From: Gammaproteobacteria bacterium
Lineage (GTDB): Bacteria; Pseudomonadota; Gammaproteobacteria; SZUA-140
NCBI GenBank assembly: GCA_016218365.1
Contig: JACREF010000009.1
Location: 155,727-219,726, forward strand
Direction of reading: 5' to 3'
Length of the DNA: 64,000 nt
The position numbers were made by a program, and so were the translations under genes. This document shows, piece after piece, positions 56,950 to 64,000 of the stretch. The notes under the pieces were generated by a model, which worked only from the letters and a program-made list of their open reading frames with translations, ran no database searches and was not told the origin of the DNA. The first letter of the stretch is position 1, and every line of letters starts with the position of its first letter.

Positions 56950-58007
56950 GCGACAAGCCTATTAGCCTGACCTCACCACCGGAGGGTTATGCCGACTGGT
57001 TGGCCGATCTCAAAGGCCGTATCCACACCGCCCAGCAGCGTGCCACGCTGGCGGTCAACCGCGAGCTGGTGCTGCTGTACTGGCAGATCGGGCGCGACAT
57101 TCTGGCGCGGCAGGCCGAGCAGGGCTGGGGCGCGAAGGTGATCGAGCGGCTGGCGCATGATTTGCGCACCGCCTTTTCCGAGATGAAGGGGTTTTCGCCC
57201 CGCAACCTCAAGTACATGCGGGCCTTTGCCGAGGCCTGGCCGGATGCCGAATTTGTGCAAGAGGTGCTTGCACAATTGCCCTGGTATCACCAACTGGCGC
57301 TGCTGGACAAATTGCCCGACCCCGAAACCCGCCGCTGGTATGCGGCCAAAGCCATCGAGCACAACTGGTCGCGTAACATTCTGGTGATGCAGATCGAAAC
57401 CAGGTTGCTGGAGCGTAGCGGCACGGCGGTGACCAACTTCGAGGCTCGCCTGCCCGGGCCGCAGTCCGATCTGGCCCGCGAGTCGCTGAAAGACCCTTAT
57501 CGTTTCGACTTTCTGGGCCTCACCGACGAGGCGCAGGAGCGTGAGATCGAGCACGCCTTGGTGAAGCACGTCACTGAGTTCCTGCTGGAACTGGGCGCGG
57601 GCTTTGCGTTTGTCGGGCGGCAGGTGCTGCTGGACGTGGGTGGCGACGAGTTTTTCATCGATCTGTTGTTCTACCACATCAAGCTGCGCTGCTATGTCGT
57701 GATCGAACTCAAGGGTGGCAAGTTCAAGCCCGAGCATCTGGGGCAGCTAGGGTTTTATCTGACCGCCGTGGATCGCCAAATCAAAAGCGAGCATGACAAC
57801 CCAACCATTGGCCTCTTGCTCTGCAAGAGCAAAAACAAGGTGGTGGCCGAATACGCTTTGAGCGATAAGAGTCAGCCTATGGGTATTGCCGAATACAAAC
57901 TGCTCGAATCCATGCCCGCCGAGTTGCAAACCAGCTTGCCCAGTATTGAACAGATTGAGCGCGAACTGGCAGGCAGCGACATACCCACGGAGGACGATTC
58001 ACAGTGA
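56946..58007 (+). CDS. DUF1016/YhcG-family PD-(D/E)XK nuclease
   Basis: 353 residues. The N-terminal DUF1016_N domain (about 14-160) contains AVNRELVLLYWQIGRDIL, FSPRNLKYMRAF, LPWYHQLALLDKL and ARWYAAKAIEHNWSRN-like sequence. The C-terminal nuclease domain has Asp239 (FFIDLLFYH) and Glu254-x-Lys256 (VVIELKGGKFKPEHLGQLGFYL), the expected PD-(D/E)XK triad. Relatives are DNA nucleases linked to restriction modules. Four-base overlaps on both sides show translational coupling with the methyltransferase and helicase. Confidence 0.9.
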   Translation: MSDKPISLTSPPEGYADWLADLKGRIHTAQQRATLAVNRELVLLYWQIGRDILARQAEQGWGAKVIERLAHDLRTAFSEMKGFSPRNLKYMRAFAEAWPDAEFVQEVLAQLPWYHQLALLDKLPDPETRRWYAAKAIEHNWSRNILVMQIETRLLERSGTAVTNFEARLPGPQSDLARESLKDPYRFDFLGLTDEAQEREIEHALVKHVTEFLLELGAGFAFVGRQVLLDVGGDEFFIDLLFYHIKLRCYVVIELKGGKFKPEHLGQLGFYLTAVDRQIKSEHDNPTIGLLLCKSKNKVVAEYALSDKSQPMGIAEYKLLESMPAELQTSLPSIEQIERELAGSDIPTEDDSQ

Positions 58008-60124
58008 CCAACCCCACCAATGCCTACACCGTGCCGTCGGTGTCCATCACCACGGCGCGCACTGGCGCCTCCAGCAAGGCCAACGCGCTGGGGATGCGCG
58101 CCATGCAGGAGCGTGCCTATGCCAAGCGCGGCGAGCAGTACCTGCTGATCAAGTCACCACCGGCATCAGGAAAGTCGCGCGCGCTGATGTTCATCGCGCT
58201 GGACAAGCTCAATAACCAGGGCTTGCAGCAGGCCATCATTGTGGTGCCGGAGCGGTCCATTGGCAGCAGCTTCGCCGATGAGCCTTTAAGCCAGTTCGGC
58301 TTCTATTGGGATTGGCAGGTGGCCCCGCAATGGAACCTGTGCAATGCGCCGGGCGTGGACGAGCCGCGCGTGGCCAAATCCAAGGTGGACGCGGTGCGCA
58401 AGTTCCTGGATAGCGCCGACCAGACGCTGGTCTGCACCCATGCCACCTTCCGCTTTGCGGTGGAAGAACTGGGCATCGCAGCGTTCGACAACCGCCTGAT
58501 TGCCATCGACGAGTTCCATCACGTCTCCAGCAGCCCCGACAACAAGCTTGGCAACCAGTTGGGCGCGTTCATCGCGCGTGACAAGGTACATCTGGTGGCC
58601 ATGACCGGCTCTTATTTCCGTGGCGACAGCGAGGCGGTGCTGGCCCCAGCGGATGAGGCCAGATTTGAGACGGTCACTTACACCTACTACGAGCAGCTCA
58701 ATGGCTACCAATGGCTCAAGTCGCTGGACATCGGCTATTTCTTCTACACAGGCCCTTACGTTGATGCCGTCACCAAGGTGTTGGACCCGGCGCTGAAAAC
58801 CATCGTTCATATTCCCAATGTGAATGCCCGCGAAAGTCTCAAAGACAAGGAGCGCGAGGTCAACGAGATCATGCACGGTCTGGGCGAATGGAAAGGCGTT
58901 GATCCGGCCACCGGCTTCCATCTGGTGCAGGCCGGTGATGGCCGTATCCTGAAAGTGGCGGACTTGGTGGACGACAGCGACCTGGCCATGCGTTCCCGCG
59001 TGCTGGCCGCGCTGAAAGACCCGGCGCAGAAAAATAACCGTGACCATGTGGACGTCATCATCGCGCTGGGCATGGCGAAGGAAGGTTTCGACTGGATATG
59101 GTGCGAACACGCGCTGACCATTGGCTACCGCAGCAGCCTGACCGAAATCGTGCAGATCATTGGCCGCGCCACCCGTGATGCCGACGGCAAGGAACGGGCG
59201 CGCTTCACCAACCTGATCGCCGAGCCTACGGCTGAACAGGCTGCTGTGGCCGAGGCGGTGAACGACATGCTCAAGGCCATTTCCGCCAGCCTGCTGATGG
59301 AACAGGTGCTGGCCCCGCGCTACGAGTTCACGCCAAGAAACACCGGCCCATTGGGCGGCTTCGATTACGGTGAGGAAGGCTACAAGGACGGCGGCCACAA
59401 CATCGGGGTGAACAAGGACACCGGCCAGATTCATGTGGAGATCAACGGGCTGACGACACCGCAAAGCCCGGAGGCTACGCGCATCTGCAAGGAAGATTTG
59501 AACGAAGTCGTCACCAGTTTCTTGCAGGACAAAACCGTGTTGGAGCGTGGTCTGTTCGACAAGGAAAACACGCTGCCCGAGGAGCTGACTCAGTTGCGCA
59601 TGGGCAAGATCGTGCGCGAGCGTTACCCGGAATTGAGCGATACTGACCAGGAGGCCATTCGACAACACGCGATTGCCGCTATGAACATTACGCAGCAAGC
59701 CAAGTTGGCGTTGGCACAGGCCGATGCGAATGGTGGTGGTACGGGCGACGGCACGATGCAAGGCAATACGGCGTTGCTGGACGGGGTGCGCAAATTTGTC
59801 AATGTGCGCGAGCTGGACATTGACCTGATCGACCGCATCAACCCCTTCGATGCCGCCTATGCGGTGCTGGCGAAAGCGATGGATGAGAAATCGCTGCGCC
59901 AGGTGCAGGCCAGCATTGCCGCCAAGAAGGTGAGCATCCCCGAAGATGAAGCCCGCGAGCTGGCAAAGCGCGCCTTGCAGTTCAAGAACGAGCGTGGCCG
60001 CCTGCCGGACATCAACTCCGCCGACGCATGGGAAAAGCGCATGGCCGAAGGCGTGGCTGCGCTGGCGCGCTACCGCGCACAAGCGAAGGCGGCACAGGCG
60101 CAAGGAGAGTCCGGCAATGGCTGA
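58004..60124 (+). CDS. SF2 (DEAD/DEAH-like) helicase
   Basis: 706 residues from GTG 58004, which overlaps the previous stop (GTGA). Motif I PPASGKS (52-58), motif II DEFH (169-172), motif III MTGSY (200-204) and motif VI QIIGRATR (384-391) are all present, giving two RecA-like lobes in about 40-420. The C-terminal 280 residues are helical and have no motif I know. A translocase or helicase of a restriction system is the natural reading. 8-bp overlap with the GIY-YIG gene. Confidence 0.9.
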   Translation: MTNPTNAYTVPSVSITTARTGASSKANALGMRAMQERAYAKRGEQYLLIKSPPASGKSRALMFIALDKLNNQGLQQAIIVVPERSIGSSFADEPLSQFGFYWDWQVAPQWNLCNAPGVDEPRVAKSKVDAVRKFLDSADQTLVCTHATFRFAVEELGIAAFDNRLIAIDEFHHVSSSPDNKLGNQLGAFIARDKVHLVAMTGSYFRGDSEAVLAPADEARFETVTYTYYEQLNGYQWLKSLDIGYFFYTGPYVDAVTKVLDPALKTIVHIPNVNARESLKDKEREVNEIMHGLGEWKGVDPATGFHLVQAGDGRILKVADLVDDSDLAMRSRVLAALKDPAQKNNRDHVDVIIALGMAKEGFDWIWCEHALTIGYRSSLTEIVQIIGRATRDADGKERARFTNLIAEPTAEQAAVAEAVNDMLKAISASLLMEQVLAPRYEFTPRNTGPLGGFDYGEEGYKDGGHNIGVNKDTGQIHVEINGLTTPQSPEATRICKEDLNEVVTSFLQDKTVLERGLFDKENTLPEELTQLRMGKIVRERYPELSDTDQEAIRQHAIAAMNITQQAKLALAQADANGGGTGDGTMQGNTALLDGVRKFVNVRELDIDLIDRINPFDAAYAVLAKAMDEKSLRQVQASIAAKKVSIPEDEARELAKRALQFKNERGRLPDINSADAWEKRMAEGVAALARYRAQAKAAQAQGESGNG

Positions 60125-61271
60125 GATGGACGATGACGAACTGCTGGACGCGCTGGGGGTAGAAGTCACTCCACTCAAGGCCGCCAGCCGAACCCCGGGC
60201 GAGGAGCGCATCATCGCGGGCTTTGAGGACATCCTGCGCTTCCATCAAGCGCAGGGTCGCGCCCCGCTGCATGGCGAAGGCCGTGATATCTTCGAGCGCC
60301 TGTATGCCGTGCGCCTGGATCAGCTACGCAAGTTGCCGGAAGCGCAAACCCTGCTGTCCGGGGCCGCAGCGGCTCAGGCAGATGTGAGTGAGTTGGACGA
60401 AGATGCCCTGCTGGCCCAACTAGGAATTGGTGATGAACCTGCCGATCAAAGCGACATCACCGTGCTGCGCCATGTACGTTCCAGCGTTGAAAAGCGTGCG
60501 GCGGAGGAAGTCGCCGACCGTACGCCGTGTGCGGATTTTGACAGGTTCCAACCGCTGTTTGAGCAGGTGGAGCGGGAGCTGAAGGCCGGCGTGCGCATAA
60601 CGCTGCGCTTCGGACGCGATACCAGTATTGCCAGCGGGAACTACTTCATACTCGGCGGGCAGCTTGCGTATGTTGCCGAAGTGGGTGAAACCATCAAAGC
60701 TGCGTACGGAAGAAGCGATGCCCGCCTACGCGTGATCTATGCCAATGGCACGGAAAGCAATTTGCTGCGCCGCTCTCTGGAACGGGCGCTCTACAAGGAC
60801 GAGACAGGCCGCCGCCTGACCGACCCGGACATGGGGCCGCTGTTTGGCAATGCGCCAGAACCAGACGACATTGAAACCGGAACCATCTATGTGCTGCGCA
60901 GTCTGTCCAGCCATCCATTCATTGCCGAGCATCGCGAGCTGATCCACAAGATCGGTGTGACCGGCGGCAAGGTGGAGGCCCGCATCGCAGGCGCGGAAAA
61001 AGATGCCACCTATCTGTTGGCCGACGTGGAGGTGGTCGCCACCTACAAACTCCACAACCTGAACCGCACCAGACTGGAAAACATCTTCCACCGCCTGTTC
61101 GGTGCAGCGCAGCTCGACTTGACCATCGAAGACCGCTTCGGGCGTCCGGTGAAGCCGAGGGAATGGTTCCTGGTGCCGCTCCATGTGATTGACGAAGCGG
61201 TTCAGCGCATACGGGATGGCTCGATTACCGAAGTAGTCTATGACCCGAAGACGGCTCTGTTGATAGGTTGA
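60117..61271 (+). CDS. GIY-YIG nuclease (T5orf172-like)
   Basis: 384 residues from ATG 60117, with GGAG upstream. The N-terminal 150 residues are helical and acidic (EMDDDELLDALGVEV and a second DEDALLAQLGIG copy). A GIY-YIG domain sits at about 255-350: IYVL (257-260), KIGVT (279-282 region), Arg289 and the catalytic Glu321 in RLENIFHRLF. Last gene of the four-gene operon; a second nuclease beside the DUF1016 protein. Confidence 0.85.
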   Translation: MAEMDDDELLDALGVEVTPLKAASRTPGEERIIAGFEDILRFHQAQGRAPLHGEGRDIFERLYAVRLDQLRKLPEAQTLLSGAAAAQADVSELDEDALLAQLGIGDEPADQSDITVLRHVRSSVEKRAAEEVADRTPCADFDRFQPLFEQVERELKAGVRITLRFGRDTSIASGNYFILGGQLAYVAEVGETIKAAYGRSDARLRVIYANGTESNLLRRSLERALYKDETGRRLTDPDMGPLFGNAPEPDDIETGTIYVLRSLSSHPFIAEHRELIHKIGVTGGKVEARIAGAEKDATYLLADVEVVATYKLHNLNRTRLENIFHRLFGAAQLDLTIEDRFGRPVKPREWFLVPLHVIDEAVQRIRDGSITEVVYDPKTALLIG

Positions 61272-61324
61272 GCATATGCAGGATTCTGTGGATTTGCACG
61301 GACAGCATTCGTATTCCAATGCTT

Positions 61325-61402
61325 GGTCATGAAGGCGAGCAAGGGCCAGGCCAATCCGGCCCAGCTCAACAAGCTGCTGAAGAAGAAGCTGGATTCCTGA
61401 TC
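61325..61402 (+). repeat. Right copy of the 78-bp gatB 3'-end duplication
   Basis: Encodes [22 protein letters not shown] and DS-stop, the same C-terminus as gatB except Asp to Lys. Five differences from 52996-53073, two of them silent. The preceding sequence (61272-61324) has no similarity to gatB, so this is a bare 3' tail, best read as the displaced end of a gatB gene at the far boundary of an inserted segment. Confidence 0.9.
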
Positions 61403-61469
61403 AGGCGGTGATTCGCTGTGGGGCAGGAATCAGGGATCTGTGTCCGGTTCTTCAGGGCTACTTATGTGG

Positions 61470-61542
61470 CTTTAACGTTCGCGTTAACCCCGCCGATGGT
61501 CGCGCAGCGACCCGAAGATCCGTGTTGAGCGTGTGGTTAGAC
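61470..61542 (-). other. attC-like integron recombination site 1
   Basis: 73 bp. Core sites CTTTAAC (61470-61476) and GTTAGAC (61536-61542) are near inverses. Inside them GCGTTAAC and GTTGAGCG form the second pair, and GGTCGC/GCGACC a central stem around GCA. This is the layout R''-L''-loop-L'-R' of attC sites. The toxin stop codon overlaps its right core, so it lies immediately downstream of the minus-strand cassette gene. Confidence 0.65.
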
Positions 61543-61875
61543 TCCGATAATTTCATTTAAACCATCAATGATGTGGGCCAGTTCTTTGGGATCAACGGAG
61601 CCAATTTTCTTGCCGATTCGCTCGGTTGATAAGGTGCGAATTTGACTAATTTTTACCCACGACTGCTTAGGCAGCTTTGCCTTTGACAGTTCGTGCGTCA
61701 ATGGAAAGTTAGCCCGTTGTTCTTGGCTTATAATTGCCATTGCAATAACAGTTCCTGATCGCTCATTGAATATGTCTTGGCTCAGGATGAGCACTGGACG
61801 CTGCCCTGACTGCTCACGACCCACCGTAGGATTTAAATCAGCCCAGCGAACTTCACCTCTCAGTATTTTGGCCAT
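61537..61875 (-). CDS. MazF/PemK-family toxin
   Basis: 112 residues. [31 protein letters not shown] and [11 protein letters not shown], then [16 protein letters not shown], are the MazF/PemK fold signature including the conserved Arg and Ser/Thr. It should be a ribosome-independent mRNA interferase. Its start lies inside the antitoxin gene (16-bp overlap). Cassette 1 of the array. Confidence 0.92.
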   Translation of the reverse strand: MAKILRGEVRWADLNPTVGREQSGQRPVLILSQDIFNERSGTVIAMAIISQEQRANFPLTHELSKAKLPKQSWVKISQIRTLSTERIGKKIGSVDPKELAHIIDGLNEIIGV

Positions 61876-62102
61876 GCCGCCAACTCCTCAGACAGCCCCT
61901 CGTCTGCCATCGCTTTTTCAAAGGATGGATCAAGTTTCGCGCATTCTTCTGCCAAGCGGTTCCGCTCAAGACGCTCCAGCTTCTCTTGAACAGCGTCCTG
62001 AATTGCTCGACTTCGATTACTAAATACTTTGCGCCTCACCAGAGCATCTACTTTGGCGAGCATTCCTTCTTCAATTGTGATGGCAACTTTTATCTGGCTC
62101 AT
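61860..62102 (-). CDS. Ribbon-helix-helix antitoxin
   Basis: 80 residues from ATG 62102 (GGAGG 8 bases upstream); a longer in-frame start at 62135 is unlikely. N-terminal ribbon-helix-helix ([39 protein letters not shown]) for DNA binding and autoregulation, acidic C-terminal part to cover the toxin. MazE-like partner of the toxin gene that follows. Confidence 0.9.
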   Translation of the reverse strand: MSQIKVAITIEEGMLAKVDALVRRKVFSNRSRAIQDAVQEKLERLERNRLAEECAKLDPSFEKAMADEGLSEELAAWPKY

Positions 62103-62165
62103 GACTGCATCCTCCAGGGTATGATGTTTAATCATACCTGTACTGTACCGCTATGGCAACCAGGG

Positions 62166-62231
62166 AGTCAACGTAGAGTTGAGGGGGCTGCGCGGCTCTT
62201 TGCGCAGCTCCCCTCGAACGCCGGGTTGGGC
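62166..62231 (-). other. attC-like integron recombination site 2
   Basis: 66 bp. Core-like AGTCAAC (62166-62172, one position off the RYYYAAC consensus) and GTTGGGC (62225-62231). Inner stem GAGGGGGCTGCGC with GCGCAGCTCCCCTC and one unpaired base. It resembles site 3 closely (CAACGTA-AGT..., CTGCGC/GCGCAG, GCCGGGTTGGGC). Confidence 0.68.
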
Positions 62232-62396
62232 GATCTTGAATCATTCAAGTATTGCTCACAACTTCAAACCGAGCTGTACTGCAATTTGACGAAGACGGGG
62301 GCTGCCCGGATTAATTCGGTCAAATTCATCCTCGGTCAGGAATGCTTCGCAGGTTGTACAGAATACCGCGATAACTCCCTTTACCTTACGACCGTT

Positions 62397-63191
62397 TTAT
62401 CTATTTCGCCAATCCTCGACTTGTAGAGTCGGATTATTGCACGCTGGACAATGCTGGTGTGGCCACTTAACACCGTGGGGACGTGTGATCGTTCCATTTA
62501 AACGAGCATTAAATCGTACAAAGATTCCGTAGTCGTTGTGATGCTTAAACATTCTTCGCTTTGCATTGAAAAGTCTTTCACTCCTACGCAGTGACTGGAG
62601 TTCTCGCAATTGCTGTCGCTTTCTCGCGAAGGGATCGAGAATGTTGATCTCGCCGCCCAAATGCCAGCCTATCTTTCGTTCCAGATATTCAAATAGCCAA
62701 AGGTAGAGGGTTAGGGAACGACGAGAGAGCTCAAATAGATTCGCAGGGTCTGCTTCCCAGTGGAATAAGCCATTACGGTAATAGCGGAGGCTATTCATTG
62801 CTTCGATAATTTCCAGTGGCACCCGGCGAAAATACCGAAATAGTTTAATTGCTTGATCGAAAGAAATGACATTATTTGATTGAGGCAGCTTAGCCATCTC
62901 AGCAAGAAGAACACGTCTTTGTGCTTTTACTATTGCCTTCTGGTCTACTTTTGAAAGGATGACCTTAAGCTTATCGTCTTTTAGCTTTCGTTTTACCAAG
63001 AGTGGATCGATCAAATGGAGTTCTTTCTTAACGAATATCTCCATACCGATACTAAGGTCAGTTATCGCACGGACTTCAGCGCCAGGATTGTCCGCCTGCA
63101 AGAACGCATCGAGTGCGCTGCTCAATATATGAGCTGGCGACAACGTCACGAAATATTTTTTTCCAAATGCAATGTAGGAAACCGAGGTCAT
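62397..63191 (-). CDS. HEPN-like cassette protein with C-terminal CxxC
   Basis: 264 residues from ATG 63191. The central helical region (about 110-180) contains Arg139-x4-His144 (YYRNGLFHWE), the catalytic pattern of HEPN RNases. The C-terminal part is basic and ends CPACNN (Cys248/Cys251), a possible half of a metal site. No named family recognised. AT-rich against the core genome. Second gene of the cassette array, no antitoxin gene in the same cassette. About 160 bp of unassigned sequence separate its stop from site 2. Confidence 0.72.
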   Translation of the reverse strand: MTSVSYIAFGKKYFVTLSPAHILSSALDAFLQADNPGAEVRAITDLSIGMEIFVKKELHLIDPLLVKRKLKDDKLKVILSKVDQKAIVKAQRRVLLAEMAKLPQSNNVISFDQAIKLFRYFRRVPLEIIEAMNSLRYYRNGLFHWEADPANLFELSRRSLTLYLWLFEYLERKIGWHLGGEINILDPFARKRQQLRELQSLRRSERLFNAKRRMFKHHNDYGIFVRFNARLNGTITRPHGVKWPHQHCPACNNPTLQVEDWRNR

Positions 63192-63194
63192 GAT

Positions 63195-63257
63195 GCCCAA
63201 CGTAAAAGTAAAGGACTGCGCGCTTTTGCGCAGTCCCGCTTGACTGCCGGGTTGGGC
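63195..63257 (-). other. attC-like integron recombination site 3
   Basis: 63 bp. GCCCAAC (63195-63201) and GTTGGGC (63251-63257) are exact inverses and match RYYYAAC/GTTRRRY. Inner stem GGACTGCGC with GCGCAGTCC. The stop codon of the right-hand cassette gene directly follows. The clearest of the three sites. Confidence 0.75.
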
Positions 63258-63830
63258 CTAAGCCTTCGCATAGAGATGAGACTTTACTTCATTGATGACA
63301 ACTTCGATCAGGCTGCGCGCACCCTCGATTGTGATTTCTTGGTGAGGAACGCCAACCAAACCGTTCTCAAGCACAACAGGGACGATATCGTCGATGCCAC
63401 GCTCAGTAGGCAAGACATAGCGACCGCGCCAATAGATGTATTGCGACAAGCTGTTGGCGACTGCAACTTGCTCCTTAGAGAGCATGAGGCCAGCCACCTG
63501 GGCAAGATCGGCAAGGCGATGGCTGTAAAACGCTTTGAGAACATTTCGCTCTACATCGTCCGCTGGCTTCCGGAGGCATGAGACCACGTCTCGTAAGGTT
63601 GCGCGGTTGACCAGAAGAGCCTTGAGTTGAACTTCGATTGCCATACCCGCCAACATTAGTGCTTGATCTCGCAAATCGAAGTTCATGGAGCCGCTCTGTG
63701 AGGCAGCTGCTACAGCCTCAAATGCATGAACAAGATTCTCGCCCTTTACGGCCCACGCGCGTGGAACCCCGTATATTGAACGCCAGTACTTTGTCCAAGA
63801 TGGTTTATCAGGCTTGAATGGCGTGCTCAT
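63258..63830 (-). CDS. Cassette protein of unknown function, helical
   Basis: 190 residues from ATG 63830; an in-frame TTG at 63854 is unlikely. A helical pattern (DLRDQALMLAGMAIEVQLKALLVNR, SHRLADLAQVAGLMLSKEQVAVANSLSQYIYWRGRY) resembles HEPN or nucleotidyltransferase-substrate-like bundles, but I see no R-x4-6-H catalytic pair. Not recognised. Third gene of the array, on the same strand as the other two, ending at the edge of site 3. Confidence 0.65.
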   Translation of the reverse strand: MSTPFKPDKPSWTKYWRSIYGVPRAWAVKGENLVHAFEAVAAASQSGSMNFDLRDQALMLAGMAIEVQLKALLVNRATLRDVVSCLRKPADDVERNVLKAFYSHRLADLAQVAGLMLSKEQVAVANSLSQYIYWRGRYVLPTERGIDDIVPVVLENGLVGVPHQEITIEGARSLIEVVINEVKSHLYAKA

Positions 63831-63848
63831 TAACCGTGTGCCATATAT

Positions 63849-63855
63849 GCCCAAC
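63849..63855 (-). other. Isolated integron core site (GTTGGGC)
   Basis: GCCCAAC on the plus strand, so GTTGGGC reading with the cassettes, 18 bp ahead of the third cassette gene. No second core or stem follows to the right. It could be the end of attI or of an attC site cut by the element starting just to the right. Confidence 0.4.
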
Positions 63856-63934
63856 AGTATCCCCCGGTGTCAGGGTAGTTGTCGCGTTGCCGGGATGTAG
63901 TAAAGGATAGACTGGGGGCGGAAAGCAGTGAGAA

Positions 63935-64000
63935 ATGATTCGTTATTCATTGGAGCGTAAGGCGGCGGTTCTGAAGAAGTTGTTACCACCTCAGAGCCTG
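63935..64000 (+). CDS. IS transposase OrfA-like, N-terminus only (runs off window)
   Basis: 22 codons from ATG 63935: MIRYSLERKAAVLKKLLPPQSL. This resembles the start of IS3-type OrfA transposases (xxRYSxERKxAVLxKLLPP). The rest is beyond the window, so the family is a guess from memory of such starts. Opposite in strand to the cassette genes. Confidence 0.55.
   Translation, partial: MIRYSLERKAAVLKKLLPPQSL

Noticed and set aside
58286..60232. 648-codon minus-strand frame opposite the helicase
   Set aside because: The helicase has all SF2 motifs and coupled neighbours on the plus strand; the reverse frame is a by-product of codon bias.

Overview
The window is a chromosomal segment of a free-living gammaproteobacterium. 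The linkage groups fit that class: prmA/dusB-fis/purH, topA-smg-dprA beside def-fmt-rsmB-ntrYX-trkAH, and mreBCD-mrdA-rodA-mltB-rlpA-dac-lipB-lipA. GatCAB implies that some Asn-tRNA and/or Gln-tRNA is made by transamidation. I cannot name the genus from sequence alone. Most of the window is GC-rich, and two stretches are visibly AT-richer.

Layout. 1-1.36 kb: the 3' part of a large secreted repeat protein with a C-terminal sorting-like tail. 1.4-6 kb (minus): prmA, a zinc-ribbon DUF3426 protein, dusB-fis, purH. 6.1-6.9 kb: a small exported beta-barrel-like protein and a terminator. 7-12.1 kb (minus): topA, smg, dprA, a LysM protein, divergent from def-fmt-rsmB-DUF4390-ntrY-ntrX-trkA-trkH-methyltransferase (12.3-22.7 kb). 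22.8-30.8 kb: an AT-rich cluster of exported and outer-membrane proteins (orphan secreted protein, LolA-like protein, ribbon-helix-helix/zinc-ribbon regulator, DUF1302 protein, a further envelope protein, TPR/beta-barrel protein). 30.9-33.2 kb (minus): an ABC exporter whose ATPase carries an unusual Trp-rich repeat tail. 33.4-38 kb: tsaD, plsY, folB, folK, pteridine reductase, MidA-like methyltransferase. 38-49.5 kb (minus): the long cell-shape, peptidoglycan and lipoate cluster. 49.7-53.1 kb: gatCAB, with a MITE-like element between gatA and gatB.

The most unusual part is 53-64 kb. A four-gene, overlapping operon (MmeI-like DNA methyltransferase, DUF1016/YhcG PD-(D/E)XK nuclease, SF2 helicase, GIY-YIG nuclease) looks like a restriction or phage-defence system that does not match the standard type I, type III, BREX or DISARM gene sets as I know them. 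It sits between two 78-bp near-identical copies of the gatB 3' end (52996-53073 and 61325-61402), as if an island had been inserted at the end of gatB and supplied a second gatB tail. Immediately beyond the second copy lies what reads as an integron-type gene-cassette array: three attC-like sites (61470-61542, 62166-62231, 63195-63257), each just downstream of a minus-strand cassette holding a MazF/PemK toxin-antitoxin pair, a HEPN-like protein with an R-x4-H motif, and an unknown protein. A further GTTGGGC core and the start of an IS transposase lie at the right edge. No integrase is visible, so an integron integrase, if there is one, would lie to the right of the window.

Functionally the core genes cover translation initiation and fidelity (def, fmt, rsmB, tsaD, dusB, gatCAB, prmA), DNA topology and uptake (topA, dprA, fis), potassium uptake and envelope sensing (trkAH, ntrYX), folate synthesis, lipoylation, and rod-shape peptidoglycan synthesis.
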